NCBI RefSeq assembly: GCF_024362695.1
Contig: NC_065433.1
Span: 23,655,700-23,719,699 of the forward strand
DNA length: 64,000 bases
Direction: 5' to 3'
DNA from: Pectinophora gossypiella
Lineage: Eukaryota > Arthropoda > Insecta > Lepidoptera > Gelechiidae
Made by a program: the position numbers and the translations under genes. The notes below the pieces were generated by a model. It saw nothing but the letters and a program-made list of their open reading frames with translations. It ran no database searches and was not told where the DNA came from. This document shows positions 1 to 10,207 of this stretch, in pieces (position 1 is the stretch's first letter; the number at the start of each line of letters is the position of its first letter).

Positions 1-3000
1 TTTGGGAAAAAATCATGGCCACACCTACAACATATCAATTTGGCAGATCCCGAATATAATGTATCACGACCAATAGATTTATTATTAGATGCTAGCATCT
101 ATTCTGATATCATTATGAATGGTCTTATCAAGGGCCCCATCCAGGCACCCATAGCCCAGCAGACAAGACTGGGCTGGATTTTATCAGGAAATGTGAAGAC
201 ATTCAACTGTCATGTAGCTACCATCCCATTGGAGGACATATCAAAGTTCTGGGAGGTGGAAGATATCAATGACAACCCACCTACATTAACTAAAGAAGAT
301 AAATATTGCGAAGATTTTTATCAAGCAACTACGCGACGTCTAAGCAGCGGTAGATACGAGGTTGCCCTGCCCATGAAATCCGACTTCGAACAACATCTCG
401 GAGCATCAAAGTCAAGGGCCATTGCACAATTTAAGCAACTAGAAAACAGATTATCAAAAAATAGTTCATTATCAGACAGTTACAAAAAATTCATACATGA
501 ATATCAAGAATTGAATCACATGTGCAAGGCTGACGTCACGGCAACCGATCCCACGTGCTACCTACCGCATCACGGCGTTCTGAAATTGGACTCTACAACT
601 ACGGCACTAAGAGTTGTTTTCAACGCTTCATCAAAAACGTCATCAGGTCGCAGTTTAAATGATCTAATGGAATGTGGCCCCAATTTACAACAAGACCTGC
701 AAACTCTAATTCTTAAATGGAGGATGTACAGGTATGTCATCACGGCGGACATTGAGAAGATGTTTCGTCAAATTCTAATCAGACAATGCGATCAACGATT
801 GCAATCAATAATCTGGAGAGAGTCACCACATGACGTCCTCCAGGAGTATCAACTATCTACTGTGACGTATGGAACTAAGGCTGCACCATACTTAGCCATT
901 AGGACTTTGAGACAGATAGCAAGGGACAACGCCGAAACTCATTCATTGGCCGCAAAAGCCTTGGAAACATCATTCTACATGGATGACCTTATGAGTGGAC
1001 ACGACTCCTTGGAACAAGCAAAAGAGCTACAACGGCAGCTAATTGACGTCCTGACAGGAGCAGGCATGAATCTGCGCAAGTGGTCGAGCAATGAACCACA
1101 ACTTATCAATAACTTATCACCGGATCAACTGAACACCCCCCTTGAATTTAAAAACACTGAGTCTCGAAAGACACTTGGATTAAAGTGGAACCCCACGACA
1201 GACTCATTTATGTATCAAAATAAAATTGACTACAATGTAAACACTATAAGCCGTACGAAGAGGCAATTATTATCAGACATTTCTAAGATTTACGATCCAC
1301 TAGGGTGGCTGTCACCGCTTACTATCAAAGCAAAAATATTATTTCAAAAAACCTGGCTATGTGACATATCATGGGATGACGATCTGCCCACCGACATCTT
1401 AAATGAATGGCTACCGTTACGGGAAGATCTGGAAAATATAGAAAAATTCAACATACCACGTTACCTAGGTGATAGTCATACAAAGTATCAACTACACGGG
1501 TTTTGCGATGCCTCGGAAAAGGCATACGCGTGCTCTGTTTACATTGTGACAAACAATCATAAGGGTGAGTGTACGTCACGGTTGATCGCCGCGAAGACAA
1601 AGGTGGCACCACACAACAAGCAAATAACATTGCCCAGGCTTGAGCTTCTAGGAGCTGTCCTACTATCACAGTTGATGAAGAAGATTTTAGAATCATTATC
1701 AAGAACGGATATCATTATTAACGCATGGACTGACTCAATGGTAGTTCTTGGATGGCTACACGGAGATATATCACGATGGAAATCATTCGTGGCCAATCGA
1801 GTCCGGCAGGTCACCGACGTCATACCTGCCACTCGTTGGCATCATGTTAAATCGGATGAAAATGCTGCAGACTGCTCCACGAGGGGATTATCAACGTCCG
1901 ATCTATTACAACACACATTGTGGTGGGAAGGACCGAAATATCTGATCAATTTTAACCCCGATGAGGCAATAACATCGACCATTGAAAGTCCAACTATTGA
2001 AGTCAAAAGGGCATGTGTGAACGCTACTTTATATCAAAATGAACAATCTATTATTATCACACAATTATTAAATAATTGCAGTTCTATCACTCGAGTAATT
2101 CGAACAGTCGGCTGGATATCACGTTACATGAAACAATTGCGAAAGAAGCGAGGCACATCGGGTCCGACCGGAAGTACGCTGACGACATACGAGCTACAGG
2201 ATGCTTATAATTTAATTATCAAAAACGCACAAGCTCTCGACTTTGTAAACGATATTCAACAATTGAACAACAAAGGCCACGTTCAAACTAGTAGCAAATT
2301 ATTAAGTTTGAATCCGTTTTTGGACGATAACGGAATATTGCGCGTTGGCGGACGACTTGAAAATTCCAATAAAAGTTACTCCGCAAAACACCCTGTAGTA
2401 CTATCACCACATAGTCGACTTGCTGAATTAATAATAAGTCAAGCCCACATAACAACACTTCACGGCGGACCGCGACTCACATTATCATATATCAGGGACA
2501 CATTTTGGATTATCAGCGGCATTCGAGCTGTTAAGAAGCAAATCAGGCTGTGCATTAAGTGCAGGCGTTTTAGTCAGGCAAACAATCAACAAATAATGGC
2601 GGACTTACCACAAGCGCGGGTCACTTCAGCACGACCATTTAGTAACACAGGAGTCGACTTCACAGGACATGTTGACATCAAAGCCAACAAGGGAAGAGGT
2701 ATCAAGGTAATGAAGGGTTATGTCGCCGTCTTCATCTGTTTGGCGACCAAGGCTGTGCACCTTGAGTTGGTATCGGACTTAAGCACTGCCGCATTCCTTG
2801 CTGCCTTCAGAAGACTGTGTGCTCGTCGGGGTACCCCTAAGCACGTTTATAGCGACAACGGCACAAATTTCGTTGGCGCATCGCGGGTCCTGAAGAAGGA
2901 ATATCAAGCTATCACGGAAACTATCAACACCGACTTTATCAAAAGCGTTAGCGATATGGATGTGACGTGGCATTTCAACGCGCCCTGTTGGCCTTCCGCG

Positions 3001-5496
3001 GGTGGGCTGTGGGAAGCCGCAGTCAAGAGCCTGAAATATCACCTGAAACGCGTGCTTGGATATCAGAAACTCACATACGAGGAGTTTATCACATTGTTAT
3101 ATCAGATTGAAGCGTGCCTGAATTCGAGACCGTTATCTGCTCTTACTGAAAACCCCAGTGACGAGTATCTTACTCCTGGTCACTTTTTGGTGGGAGATTC
3201 ATTATTATCAAGACCACAGACTGATCCGGAAAATATCAATTTAACAACACGATGGCAACTGGTACAATCTTTAAACAAACAACTATGGAAAAGGTGGTCT
3301 TCTGAGTATCTGCAACAGCTCCAAGCAAGGTCGAAATGGAGAAAACCTACCAAAAATCTTGAAGTGAACGACATAGTTATCATCAAGGAAGACAACATGC
3401 CGCCCGGCAAGTGGGCTATTGGTCGAGTGCAAGAACTCCATCCTGGGAAGGATGGTTATGTAAGGGTCGTATCATTAAAAACTAAAAATAATATCATCAA
3501 GCGCCCAATAAATCGATTGATCACGTTACCGATACATGACGTCACTACACCGACAAAGGCGACAGACGACACTGAAGGACAAGACTCACAACATGCTGAC
3601 GTCACTACAGACAGACGCAGGCGGGGAAGAAAAGTTGTCAGTCATGTCGTGTCCCTAGCCATCCTCATGTTCATGGCGCTTTTATCACCGAGTCTGCAAC
3701 AGACTCTACCCATTAATATCACCGCTCTTAGCAATCAACAGAGCCTGTATTTCGATAAAATATCGGAACTTCAGAATATCAAGGATGAGTGGAAGTTGAT
3801 TGTATATTACAATATGTCTACGTATTGGCATGGACTACACGACATACAACAATACGTCACGCATTTGAAGGGACTATGCAATAACGCGGGCAATCAGTAC
3901 GAAAGTGTAATATTACAATTGCAACATGAAGTAAATGAAATTGAACACTATAATGGGCTATTGACGTATCAAAACAAAAGATTCAGGAGAGGACTTGTGA
4001 ATGGAATCGGGTATTTAGCAAGTGAACTATTTGGTGTTTTGGATGAGAGGTTCGCAGAACAGTACCATAACGACATACACAAAATATCTCAAAATGAGAA
4101 TCACCTTCAAGCACTTATCAAGAATCAAACTCTTGTCATTGAATCGGAGTACAATATACTGCGGCGCAATGAAGATATCATGAATAAACAGTTCTCATTT
4201 ATCAAACAGCATCTCCAAAACTTATCAGTGGAAGTTGGACAGGTGCGCCTCGATTATCAAAATGGAATGTACATGACATCATCCGCTTTAGCAGCAAATA
4301 TCATATTATCAAACTTGAGACGTATCCAGCAAACACTAATCAATACCGTTACGGACATTACCCATGGTCGCATCGACATTCACCTATTTTCGCCTGATCA
4401 ACTCGAAGAACAAGCAAATATCATTATGAGACAATTAAATGTAGATCTTAATTTACCCACGGACAAATACAACATACGAGAATTATACCGTCTCTTAAGA
4501 GTTCACGCTAGAATTATTAAGGATTATCTCATCATCGAAATTAAGATCCCTCTGGTAAGCAGAGAAGTCTACGAGTTGGATAAAATTATTACCATTCCTA
4601 TAAAAAATGACGATGGAATATATCATATTACTCCAACCTTACCATATATTGCATTTAATCTGAAAAGAGACATGATAATTCTACTATCAGACATCGATTT
4701 ACAATCATGTATCCACACACAGGACAAACTATTATGTTCCCTTGACAAACCCATTTACGACCTAAAGCCAAAGAAAAGCATCTGCGATATCAAAATAGTA
4801 AACACAGAGATAACACGAGCGTCGCCGTGTATAACAGAGCTATCACCTTGCACTACCGACAAGTGGATCAAGTTGCGGCGGCTAAACAGCTGGTTGTACT
4901 CATGTTGTACGCAGTGCAACGTACGCATATTCTGCTCAGCTGGCATGGAGATAAGAAGTTTGACCGGAAGTGGCCTTATTACGCTAGGACAAGGCTGCAC
5001 CCTCAAAGGCGATTCATTCACCTTACATTCTCATAACCATTTTTTGAATCAGATGCAAGGTCACGCAGAGAGGATCGAAATACCTAAAATGTCGGTCTTA
5101 AATACTATATACAATACCATCGTACCTTTCGAGTCTACCTCGGTACGTTCGGAGGAACATCTAAGTATTCAGGATCAGATAGAAAGACAAATAGATGTTT
5201 TGAAGAAGGAATCGAGTCAACAACTCAGTATACACGACGTACATCATTATTGTCTACAGTATGTGTTGTTGGTTGGTCTCGTGGCTATAGTTATCATATC
5301 ATGCTTTTATTTAAGAAGACGACTAACTCATAATCAACAGGCACAAGCGCCAGCTCCTAGACCCACGGTGGCCGACAGCAGCTCGGACGCAGTACGGAAG
5401 ATCGATGTTAATAAAATTGAAAACGTCGATAAATCAACTTCACCTATATCAATCCACTCAGTGAAATTTGATGTTCCTAGTGTTAACTCAATTTAA
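1..5496 (+). CDS. BEL/Pao retrotransposon polyprotein, 5' end beyond window
   Basis: Replication polyprotein of a BEL/Pao LTR retrotransposon. The frame is open to base 1; the first Leu codon usable as an alternative start (position 40) is internal, so no start lies in the window and Gag is missing. Domains in order: end of the Pao-type aspartic protease (about 1-200); reverse transcriptase with YMDD at 976-987; RNase H starting at the GFCDAS motif near 1498 with a second acidic motif (WTDS) near 1726; integrase zinc finger (His residues near 2446-2463, CxxC at 2542-2562); integrase core with Asp codons at 2656 and 2854 and Glu at 3013; a DUF5641-like tail near 3280-3520; then an envelope-like region. 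No frameshift or internal stop, so the copy is probably young. Family assignment is secure; activity is inference. Confidence 0.95.
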   Translation, partial: FGKKSWPHLQHINLADPEYNVSRPIDLLLDASIYSDIIMNGLIKGPIQAPIAQQTRLGWILSGNVKTFNCHVATIPLEDISKFWEVEDINDNPPTLTKEDKYCEDFYQATTRRLSSGRYEVALPMKSDFEQHLGASKSRAIAQFKQLENRLSKNSSLSDSYKKFIHEYQELNHMCKADVTATDPTCYLPHHGVLKLDSTTTALRVVFNASSKTSSGRSLNDLMECGPNLQQDLQTLILKWRMYRYVITADIEKMFRQILIRQCDQRLQSIIWRESPHDVLQEYQLSTVTYGTKAAPYLAIRTLRQIARDNAETHSLAAKALETSFYMDDLMSGHDSLEQAKELQRQLIDVLTGAGMNLRKWSSNEPQLINNLSPDQLNTPLEFKNTESRKTLGLKWNPTTDSFMYQNKIDYNVNTISRTKRQLLSDISKIYDPLGWLSPLTIKAKILFQKTWLCDISWDDDLPTDILNEWLPLREDLENIEKFNIPRYLGDSHTKYQLHGFCDASEKAYACSVYIVTNNHKGECTSRLIAAKTKVAPHNKQITLPRLELLGAVLLSQLMKKILESLSRTDIIINAWTDSMVVLGWLHGDISRWKSFVANRVRQVTDVIPATRWHHVKSDENAADCSTRGLSTSDLLQHTLWWEGPKYLINFNPDEAITSTIESPTIEVKRACVNATLYQNEQSIIITQLLNNCSSITRVIRTVGWISRYMKQLRKKRGTSGPTGSTLTTYELQDAYNLIIKNAQALDFVNDIQQLNNKGHVQTSSKLLSLNPFLDDNGILRVGGRLENSNKSYSAKHPVVLSPHSRLAELIISQAHITTLHGGPRLTLSYIRDTFWIISGIRAVKKQIRLCIKCRRFSQANNQQIMADLPQARVTSARPFSNTGVDFTGHVDIKANKGRGIKVMKGYVAVFICLATKAVHLELVSDLSTAAFLAAFRRLCARRGTPKHVYSDNGTNFVGASRVLKKEYQAITETINTDFIKSVSDMDVTWHFNAPCWPSAGGLWEAAVKSLKYHLKRVLGYQKLTYEEFITLLYQIEACLNSRPLSALTENPSDEYLTPGHFLVGDSLLSRPQTDPENINLTTRWQLVQSLNKQLWKRWSSEYLQQLQARSKWRKPTKNLEVNDIVIIKEDNMPPGKWAIGRVQELHPGKDGYVRVVSLKTKNNIIKRPINRLITLPIHDVTTPTKATDDTEGQDSQHADVTTDRRRRGRKVVSHVVSLAILMFMALLSPSLQQTLPINITALSNQQSLYFDKISELQNIKDEWKLIVYYNMSTYWHGLHDIQQYVTHLKGLCNNAGNQYESVILQLQHEVNEIEHYNGLLTYQNKRFRRGLVNGIGYLASELFGVLDERFAEQYHNDIHKISQNENHLQALIKNQTLVIESEYNILRRNEDIMNKQFSFIKQHLQNLSVEVGQVRLDYQNGMYMTSSALAANIILSNLRRIQQTLINTVTDITHGRIDIHLFSPDQLEEQANIIMRQLNVDLNLPTDKYNIRELYRLLRVHARIIKDYLIIEIKIPLVSREVYELDKIITIPIKNDDGIYHITPTLPYIAFNLKRDMIILLSDIDLQSCIHTQDKLLCSLDKPIYDLKPKKSICDIKIVNTEITRASPCITELSPCTTDKWIKLRRLNSWLYSCCTQCNVRIFCSAGMEIRSLTGSGLITLGQGCTLKGDSFTLHSHNHFLNQMQGHAERIEIPKMSVLNTIYNTIVPFESTSVRSEEHLSIQDQIERQIDVLKKESSQQLSIHDVHHYCLQYVLLVGLVAIVIISCFYLRRRLTHNQQAQAPAPRPTVADSSSDAVRKIDVNKIENVDKSTSPISIHSVKFDVPSVNSI
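3613..5496 (+). other. Envelope-like region fused to BEL/Pao pol
   Basis: C-terminal part of the polyprotein, resembling the baculovirus F / insect errantivirus envelope family. A basic run (3616-3633) leads into a hydrophobic stretch (3634-3690) that could serve as an internal signal sequence. A dibasic furin-type site (RFRR, ending at 3990) is followed at once by a Gly-rich hydrophobic segment, where this family carries its fusion peptide. Several Cys codons cluster near 4700-5010, and a membrane span at about 5260-5313 is followed by a basic cytosolic tail. No stop separates it from integrase, so release would need proteolysis or a spliced RNA; neither can be shown here. Roo-type BEL elements are known to carry an envelope in the same frame. 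Confidence 0.75.
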
Positions 5497-5629
5497 ATAA
5501 CTCTATTACAATTATCAGTTTATAAATTTACTATTGTACGCTTCAGTATGATTGTCTACATCTTGCTCTTTATTATCATCATTTACTTCTACCTTTTTTA
5601 CATATACTTATACTCTTATTTTCATCTTA

Positions 5630-5639
5630 GTGGGCAAGA
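5630..5639 (+). other. Probable polypurine tract of BEL/Pao element
   Basis: Purine-rich stretch (GTGGGCAAGA) directly before the proposed LTR start. It is the only such stretch downstream of the stop codon that abuts a TGTA start. Confidence 0.4.
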
Positions 5640-5845
5640 TGTACGGACAACCGTACTATTTTATTGCTGAATCTTATTTAAGTATTGTTTGATGTATCAT
5701 ATATCACTTTAAAATCAGTGCAATTAAACGCTCTCTATCAAGCGGTCGTTTTATATCATTTCCTTCAAATGTCGTTTTCTATATCATTTTTATCAATTAT
5801 CATCTTAAATATCATTTATCACAAGAGTGTATTTTTACTGATACA
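5640..5845 (+). repeat. Probable 3' LTR of BEL/Pao element
   Basis: A 206-bp segment opening with TGTA and closing with TACA, preceded by a polypurine tract and followed abruptly by SINE sequence at 5846. The 5' LTR lies outside the window, so the borders cannot be confirmed by comparison. The 5497-5629 stretch is the AT-rich 3' untranslated part. Confidence 0.45.
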
Positions 5846-6100
5846 GACAGTCTGACAAAGTGATTTCAACAATGTCCCCATCGGGAATCGAACCCAGACC
5901 TCCAGATCGTGAGCTCAACGCTGCACCACTGGAACACTGAAGCCGTTAGATGTAACTCTGCATAGGTCACCAGTGTTACCAGAAGACACCTTGTAGCCAC
6001 ACCAATAGGCTAAGCCTCGTAAGTCGAAGTCGTGTAATAGATTATGACCTCTAGATGGTAAACGAACGCTCTAACCACAAGACCACGGAGACCGTTAAAG
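5846..6100 (-). mobile_element. SINE A/B tRNA-like head fragments
   Basis: 5846-5947 is the minus-strand head of a SINE A copy with a recognisable B box (GGTTCGATTCC type, one change). A second decayed head lies at about 6046-6097. The BEL element ends exactly at 5845, so it probably inserted in this SINE. The intervening 5948-6045 shows nothing recognisable. Confidence 0.6.
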
Positions 6101-6206
6101 ACCAATGTGTATCCGTGACAAATACCGGTTGGTTCGTACAATTAACACTAATTGTTGGACTCCGGATAGAAGTAAGTATACGACGATACCCGCGACGAAT
6201 CCTAAT

Positions 6207-6538
6207 AGGTCCGGTTTGTTCCATAGAACAGGACGTCATCGGACAAAGTGAGACTTTATAGTTTTATTTGTTGTATAAGACATGTAATACATTTTTATTT
6301 AAATATGTTCCATAGAAGAAGTTGTCGAATATTGACACCTTTCTGTAGGTATATAGAATTTGGCACGAAACATGGAATTAGAAACATGGAACAATTTTGG
6401 AAAAGACAATTCTCATTTTGGTCAATGACGTCACTAATACAAAAGTCGAGGGAAATGCTTGTATATAATTCCATAGTGGGAAAAAAGTCTCATTTTGTCC
6501 GATGACGTCATGTTCTATGGAACAAATGGGCCCTACCC
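6207..6538. mobile_element. Inverted-repeat MITE, possibly hAT-like
   Basis: Arms at about 6211-6255 and 6487-6534 are reverse complements over more than 40 bp (centred on TTCCATAGAACA and the CRE-like TGACGTCA). An 8-bp direct repeat ATCCTAAT lies at 6199-6206 and 6539-6546, the target-duplication length of hAT transposons. The outermost 4 bp of the arms do not match, so the superfamily call is tentative. Confidence 0.5.
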
Positions 6539-6623
6539 ATCCTAATGATGCGACATGTATTATGGTGGCAAATTGTAACAAGTGGTGTAACCTCGCCTAT
6601 CTGCGGTTCCAGGATCGACAGCC

Positions 6624-6707
6624 ATGGACATGCCGTCTTCGCTGCTGCACTCCATACAGAACCAGATGCAGAGTAAAGGAGGGTACGAAATGGCGTACGG
6701 TGTTAAG
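6624..6707 (+). other. Candidate small coding exon, 28 codons
   Basis: An ATG in strong Kozak context (AGCCATGG) opens 28 codons ending exactly at AAG|GTAACT, a good splice donor in phase 0. An AG preceded by TGCGGTTCC lies at 6611-6612. The peptide starts MDMPSSLLHS and matches no protein I recognise. It is unlike the surrounding repeats and has balanced codon use. It could be the first coding exon of a host gene or a chance open stretch; the duplicated AAGGTAACTAT right after it is odd. Confidence 0.2.
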
Positions 6708-6776
6708 GTAACTATAAGGTAACTATCTGTTCTGGGGTCGTTCTATTCATGGTATATTTTTTAGACCATATAATCA

Positions 6777-7105
6777 TAACAAAAACAGCCTATATACGTC
6801 CCACTGCTGGGTAAAGGCCTCTCCTCAATCAAACGAAGGGGGTATGGAGCATACTCCACCACACTGCTTCACTGCGGGTCGCTGGAGGTGTTTTAACGGC
6901 TAATAGCCAGGACCAACGGCTTAACGTGCCCTCCCAAGCACGGAAACATCTTATTTTTTCAGACAATCAGGTGATTCAAGCCTGTAAAGTCCTTACCAAA
7001 CAAATAACAGTCTCACAAAGTGATTTCAACAATGTCGCCATCGGGAATCAAACCCGGACCTCCAGATAGTGAGCCTAACGCTCTAAACCACTGAGCCAAA
7101 TCATT
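6777..7105 (-). mobile_element. SINE A, near full length
   Basis: Contains in order (plus-strand view) the tail module with CCCACTGCTGGG, the shared core (ACCAACGGCTTAACGTGCC), and the tRNA-like head with a degraded B box (GGGAATCAAACCCGG). Many small differences from the copy at 58226-58563, so it is older. Confidence 0.85.
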
Positions 7106-7998
7106 GTAGATAAGAAAAACCGTGAAGCTTTTGTTAGTTATGTAAGAAAAATTGTAACGTTAGTCAATAAGAGGAATAGCTGAAGCAAAACTGACTATAT
7201 AGTATATTGTCATATACATATAATAGCCAAACTGTAAAAATAATAAATAGATTTAAGTAATTAGAAATAAGTTAGAGCATAATTGACAACTGTTAGCAAG
7301 TAAGAAATAGAATAGGATTACTTTGTAATATAATAAAATTGAAAACTAGAAAAATAAAAATAATCCCCCTGTGTCCATTCCCTTTCCCTAGCAATAAGTG
7401 TAGAGTAGGAAGTAGGTATGAAAAGAATGAAAGATGATGAATGAAAGTGCGAGAGGAATAAATGCGAGAACTGGTATGGTAATAGAGGAACAGACTGAAA
7501 GTGTGCGCAGAGTAGGGCCCTATTGCGGGTAGAATAGGATAAAATAAATAAATAGATAATAAAGTTATGTATGTCCCTGAGAAAGTCCCTGCCTATCTGG
7601 GTACAAGAAAAAAAACCACTACATCACGGATGCTGTTCGACCATAGGCTTCCAATATTGTGCGAGCGCCCAAGATTATGTGCCTGCATTTATGTACCTAT
7701 GCGTTAGTTTATGCGGTCGAGGGTTGTAGATAACGTGCCAGCCTTCTACAATGGTTGAATTAAGCGCCACTGGCGGGATCCAAGTAAAAAGCAATTGATC
7801 GAGTCTGAGAATAATACTAAGAAAATGGGGCGATATTGCAACGTATCGTGTGGCATATCGTTGTGTATTTTCATACTTGTTTATATAAGTATTGGGGGCA
7901 GAAGGGAATATGGAAACCACTGCCCTATTTTTCCCTAAAAACTAGCATGGAGAATGCTACACCGACGAGTGCGTGGCTTTTAAATTAGTGATGAAAAA
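7106..7998. other. No gene seen; AT-rich intergenic DNA
   Basis: AT-rich sequence with short frames only. 7330-7560 contains a purine-rich GAATGAAAG stretch and AATAAA motifs that could be an old LINE 3' region, but no coding evidence remains. Confidence 0.5.
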
Positions 7999-8130
7999 GG
8001 TGTTAGTGATACTGTCTCGAAACACTAAAATTTTCATGAATTTTCCGGCAGAAAATTTCCACTTGATATCAATTCAGAGTCATGGTCTGAATCATCCCTC
8101 AAAGTTTTCGTGCCTGGAAATTGCAGTGGT
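7999..8130. mobile_element. MITE G, partial
   Basis: Carries GGTGTTAGTGATACTGTC and the arm motif CCACTTGATATCAATTCAGA followed by GGTCTGAATCATCCCTCAAAG, matching the complete G copies near 44.1-44.6 kb. Confidence 0.6.
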
Positions 8131-8549
8131 CACTCGTCTATCCGAGCATGAGGTCCATCACATTTATCAGCTGGAAATGGTCCACTGCTGGACATAGTCT
8201 GCCAGGCTCGCCACAATGACCGATGTTCTGCTACCTGCGTGAAGGCCGTCGAAAATCGAACTGGTTTTCGGTAAAGCGGGCTAAATTGCGCCTGATTCAA
8301 TTCTGTAGTCTGTCGATTTACGGGGAGAAATACCAGAATATCACTAGCAGGTTTATGCAGTTAAGAGAGGGCTGAAATAGTGACGGAAGCTTTTCCACAA
8401 CATGCATGCAGTTCATTCCTGTTTTACGGAATATTCTGAGGTACTTACAGAATGTAAGTACTATGTATGGTTCTGATACGATTGGGTCATAATAGGTTCA
8501 AGATAAATTATAAAATTCAGATTATTAAATCCTCTGCAATTCCCTTGGT

Positions 8550-8846
8550 TTGTTGAATGTAGGATTAAGATGAAATACCTTAAGATGGCTTTCCGACTTC
8601 GTTCTGGACACCCTTCTCAAAAGTTCGCATACCTCATGAGTAAAACAGAGTCTCCAAATTGCGATACATGTCGTAAGCTGGATGACGTATATCACTTACT
8701 GATGGAGTGTGTAAAGAACGAGGCGGAAAGAAGGTTGTTGCTGGGAAGGTTTAATATATCACAGGCGAATGTTGGTATATTCCAAAGTACTCTGTCGATA
8801 CCAAATTCGGACGCCGCGAGATTCACCTGCGATATGGTTATTGCTT
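8550..8846 (+). pseudogene. LINE reverse transcriptase C-terminal remnant
   Basis: Codes for the region after reverse transcriptase in Jockey/I-like non-LTR elements: a RLRSGH-type motif followed by a CxxC...HxxxxC zinc-binding arrangement (CDTC, then HLLMEC). 5'-truncated, and interrupted downstream by a LINE tail in the opposite orientation from 8847. Clade not resolved. Confidence 0.6.
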
Positions 8847-9455
8847 CAAATTCAAAATTCAAATTCAAATTCAAAAATATCTTTATTCAGTAGGTAACAT
8901 AGTTACACTTTGAATCGTCAATTTTACATAACGAACGTCTCATCCGCCTAAAACTACTGCAGCTTCTCACAACCTGTATAGCCGGGGAAAAGAAGCTGCA
9001 AGAAAAACCTCGGCACAGGGCCCTAGACGTTCTTTAAAAAAAAACATAAAATATTGGTATAAAATTGAGTAATTTAGCTGTCTAATATCAGTTCTCAGAC
9101 AGTTAATCCCATGCATTCATATCTTCTAAATAATCACAACTTTATAATAACCTTTTTTGTAAAGTTTTTGTTTAACTACTGTCTTAAAACAGCTGAAAGG
9201 CAAATTCTGAATGTCAATGGGAATCTTATTGTAAAAACGTATACATTGCCCCTTAAAAGATTTAGTAATCTTATGTAATCGACTGACTTGTAAAGCAAGT
9301 TTATTTTTATTCCTGGTATTAACAATGTGCCGATCGCTATTTTTTGCAAATAATCCTATATGTTTTTTTACATATATTAAGTTTTCAAAGATATATTGTG
9401 ATGCCAAAGTTAAATTATTAATTTCTTTAAATTTATTTCTAAGTGACATTTCTCA
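8847..9455 (-). pseudogene. 5'-truncated LINE 3' end with C-terminal ORF piece
   Basis: Minus strand: about 108 codons (9449 down to 9126) resemble the C-terminal domain of CR1/Jockey-type LINE proteins (TRNKNKL, then YNKIPIDIQNLP). A 3' untranslated region follows, containing GGGCCCTGTGCCGAGG and AATAAAGATATTTTTG, and ends in a (TTTGAA)n tail at 8847-8876. The same 3' end recurs on the plus strand near 11000 and 31310-31490. Confidence 0.7.
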
Positions 9456-9558
9456 GCAATAACCACTATAAATATTATAAGCAGTGTAAAAAGTAAGATT
9501 TATGGAGTTGCCATGTCCTGTAGGACAAAAACTCCCAAATAAATAAAGATTTAAAAAA
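9456..9558 (+). mobile_element. LINE 3' end with poly(A)
   Basis: Ends ATGTCCTGTAGGAC...AATAAATAAAGATTTAAAAAAAA. It may be the 3' continuation of the remnant at 8550-8846, split by the minus-strand LINE. Confidence 0.5.
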
Positions 9559-9780
9559 AAGATTACTAAATAAAGACAGATCGACAGACGAAAAAAATTT
9601 TTTTTTCTATTTCACATATTTATGAATTTTGATCAAGAAAAACGTAATAATAAGTCTGATATTTTGTCACGTTTTTCCATGACGTCACAGTGTGCTTTTC
9701 ATACAAATTCCATAGTAATTTTGTGTATTGACGATTAGTAAAGTAACTGATTTGACTAGTTCGAAACTAGCCTATCTCCC
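9559..9780. mobile_element. MITE F, copy 1
   Basis: Shares with 9830-10130 and 15687-16049 the motifs TTACTAAATA, TATGAATTTTGATCAAG and GACGTTTAGTAAA-like sequence, and the end GACTAGTTCGAAACTAGCC. Confidence 0.6.
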
Positions 9781-9829
9781 GATGCTACTAATACTAGCCT
9801 GCAACTCAATTGTTTGGGATACAATTGGT

Positions 9830-10130
9830 TAGTTTCCTAGGTCGAAGATAAATTATGAAATTCCAATTACTAAATAGATACAGGTTTAAAACTGACGAAA
9901 AACATTTTCTTTTTTCTATTTAACTTACTTATGAATTTTAATCAAGAAAACGTAATAATAAGTTCGATATGGTTGATGGGGTTGGTAATCCACCTCACAA
10001 TCCACACGATAGAAGAAGAAGAAGTTCGATATTTTGTCACGATTTCTATGAAATTTTATCGTAATTTTGTGTTTTGACGTTTAGTAAAAAGTAGCTGATT
10101 TGACTAGTTGGAAAATAGCCTACATACACA
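9830..10130. mobile_element. MITE F, copy 2, carrying a SINE B insertion
   Basis: Starts near GGTTAGTTTCCTAGGTC and ends GACTAGTTGGAAAATAGCC; the ends are imperfect inverted repeats of the GGGTAGTTTCC type. A 51-bp SINE B fragment is inserted at 9971-10021. Confidence 0.6.
9971..10021 (+). mobile_element. SINE B, extremely 5'-truncated (51 bp)
   Basis: Only the last part of SINE B plus its (GAA)n tail is present. AAGTTCGATAT flanks it at 9960-9970 and 10022-10032, an 11-bp target duplication, so this is a genuine retroposition event. Confidence 0.8.
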
Positions 10131-10207
10131 GTGAGATAGGGCCCTCTGTGTAAGTGCTTGCTGTCAGATCAATGACTGTATTTCATCATAAGCAGACCGG
10201 GGTGGTT

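Noticed and set aside
40..42. TTG at 40 as start of the BEL polyprotein
   Set aside because: The frame is open upstream to base 1 and those codons continue the protease domain.
5497..5639. LTR starting directly after the BEL stop codon
   Set aside because: No TG start next to a purine tract there; the TGTA at 5640 fits better with the TACA end at 5845.
8838..9466. GGTTATTGC and GCAATAACC around the minus-strand LINE as a target duplication
   Set aside because: They are inverted, not direct, repeats, so they do not support a target-site duplication.
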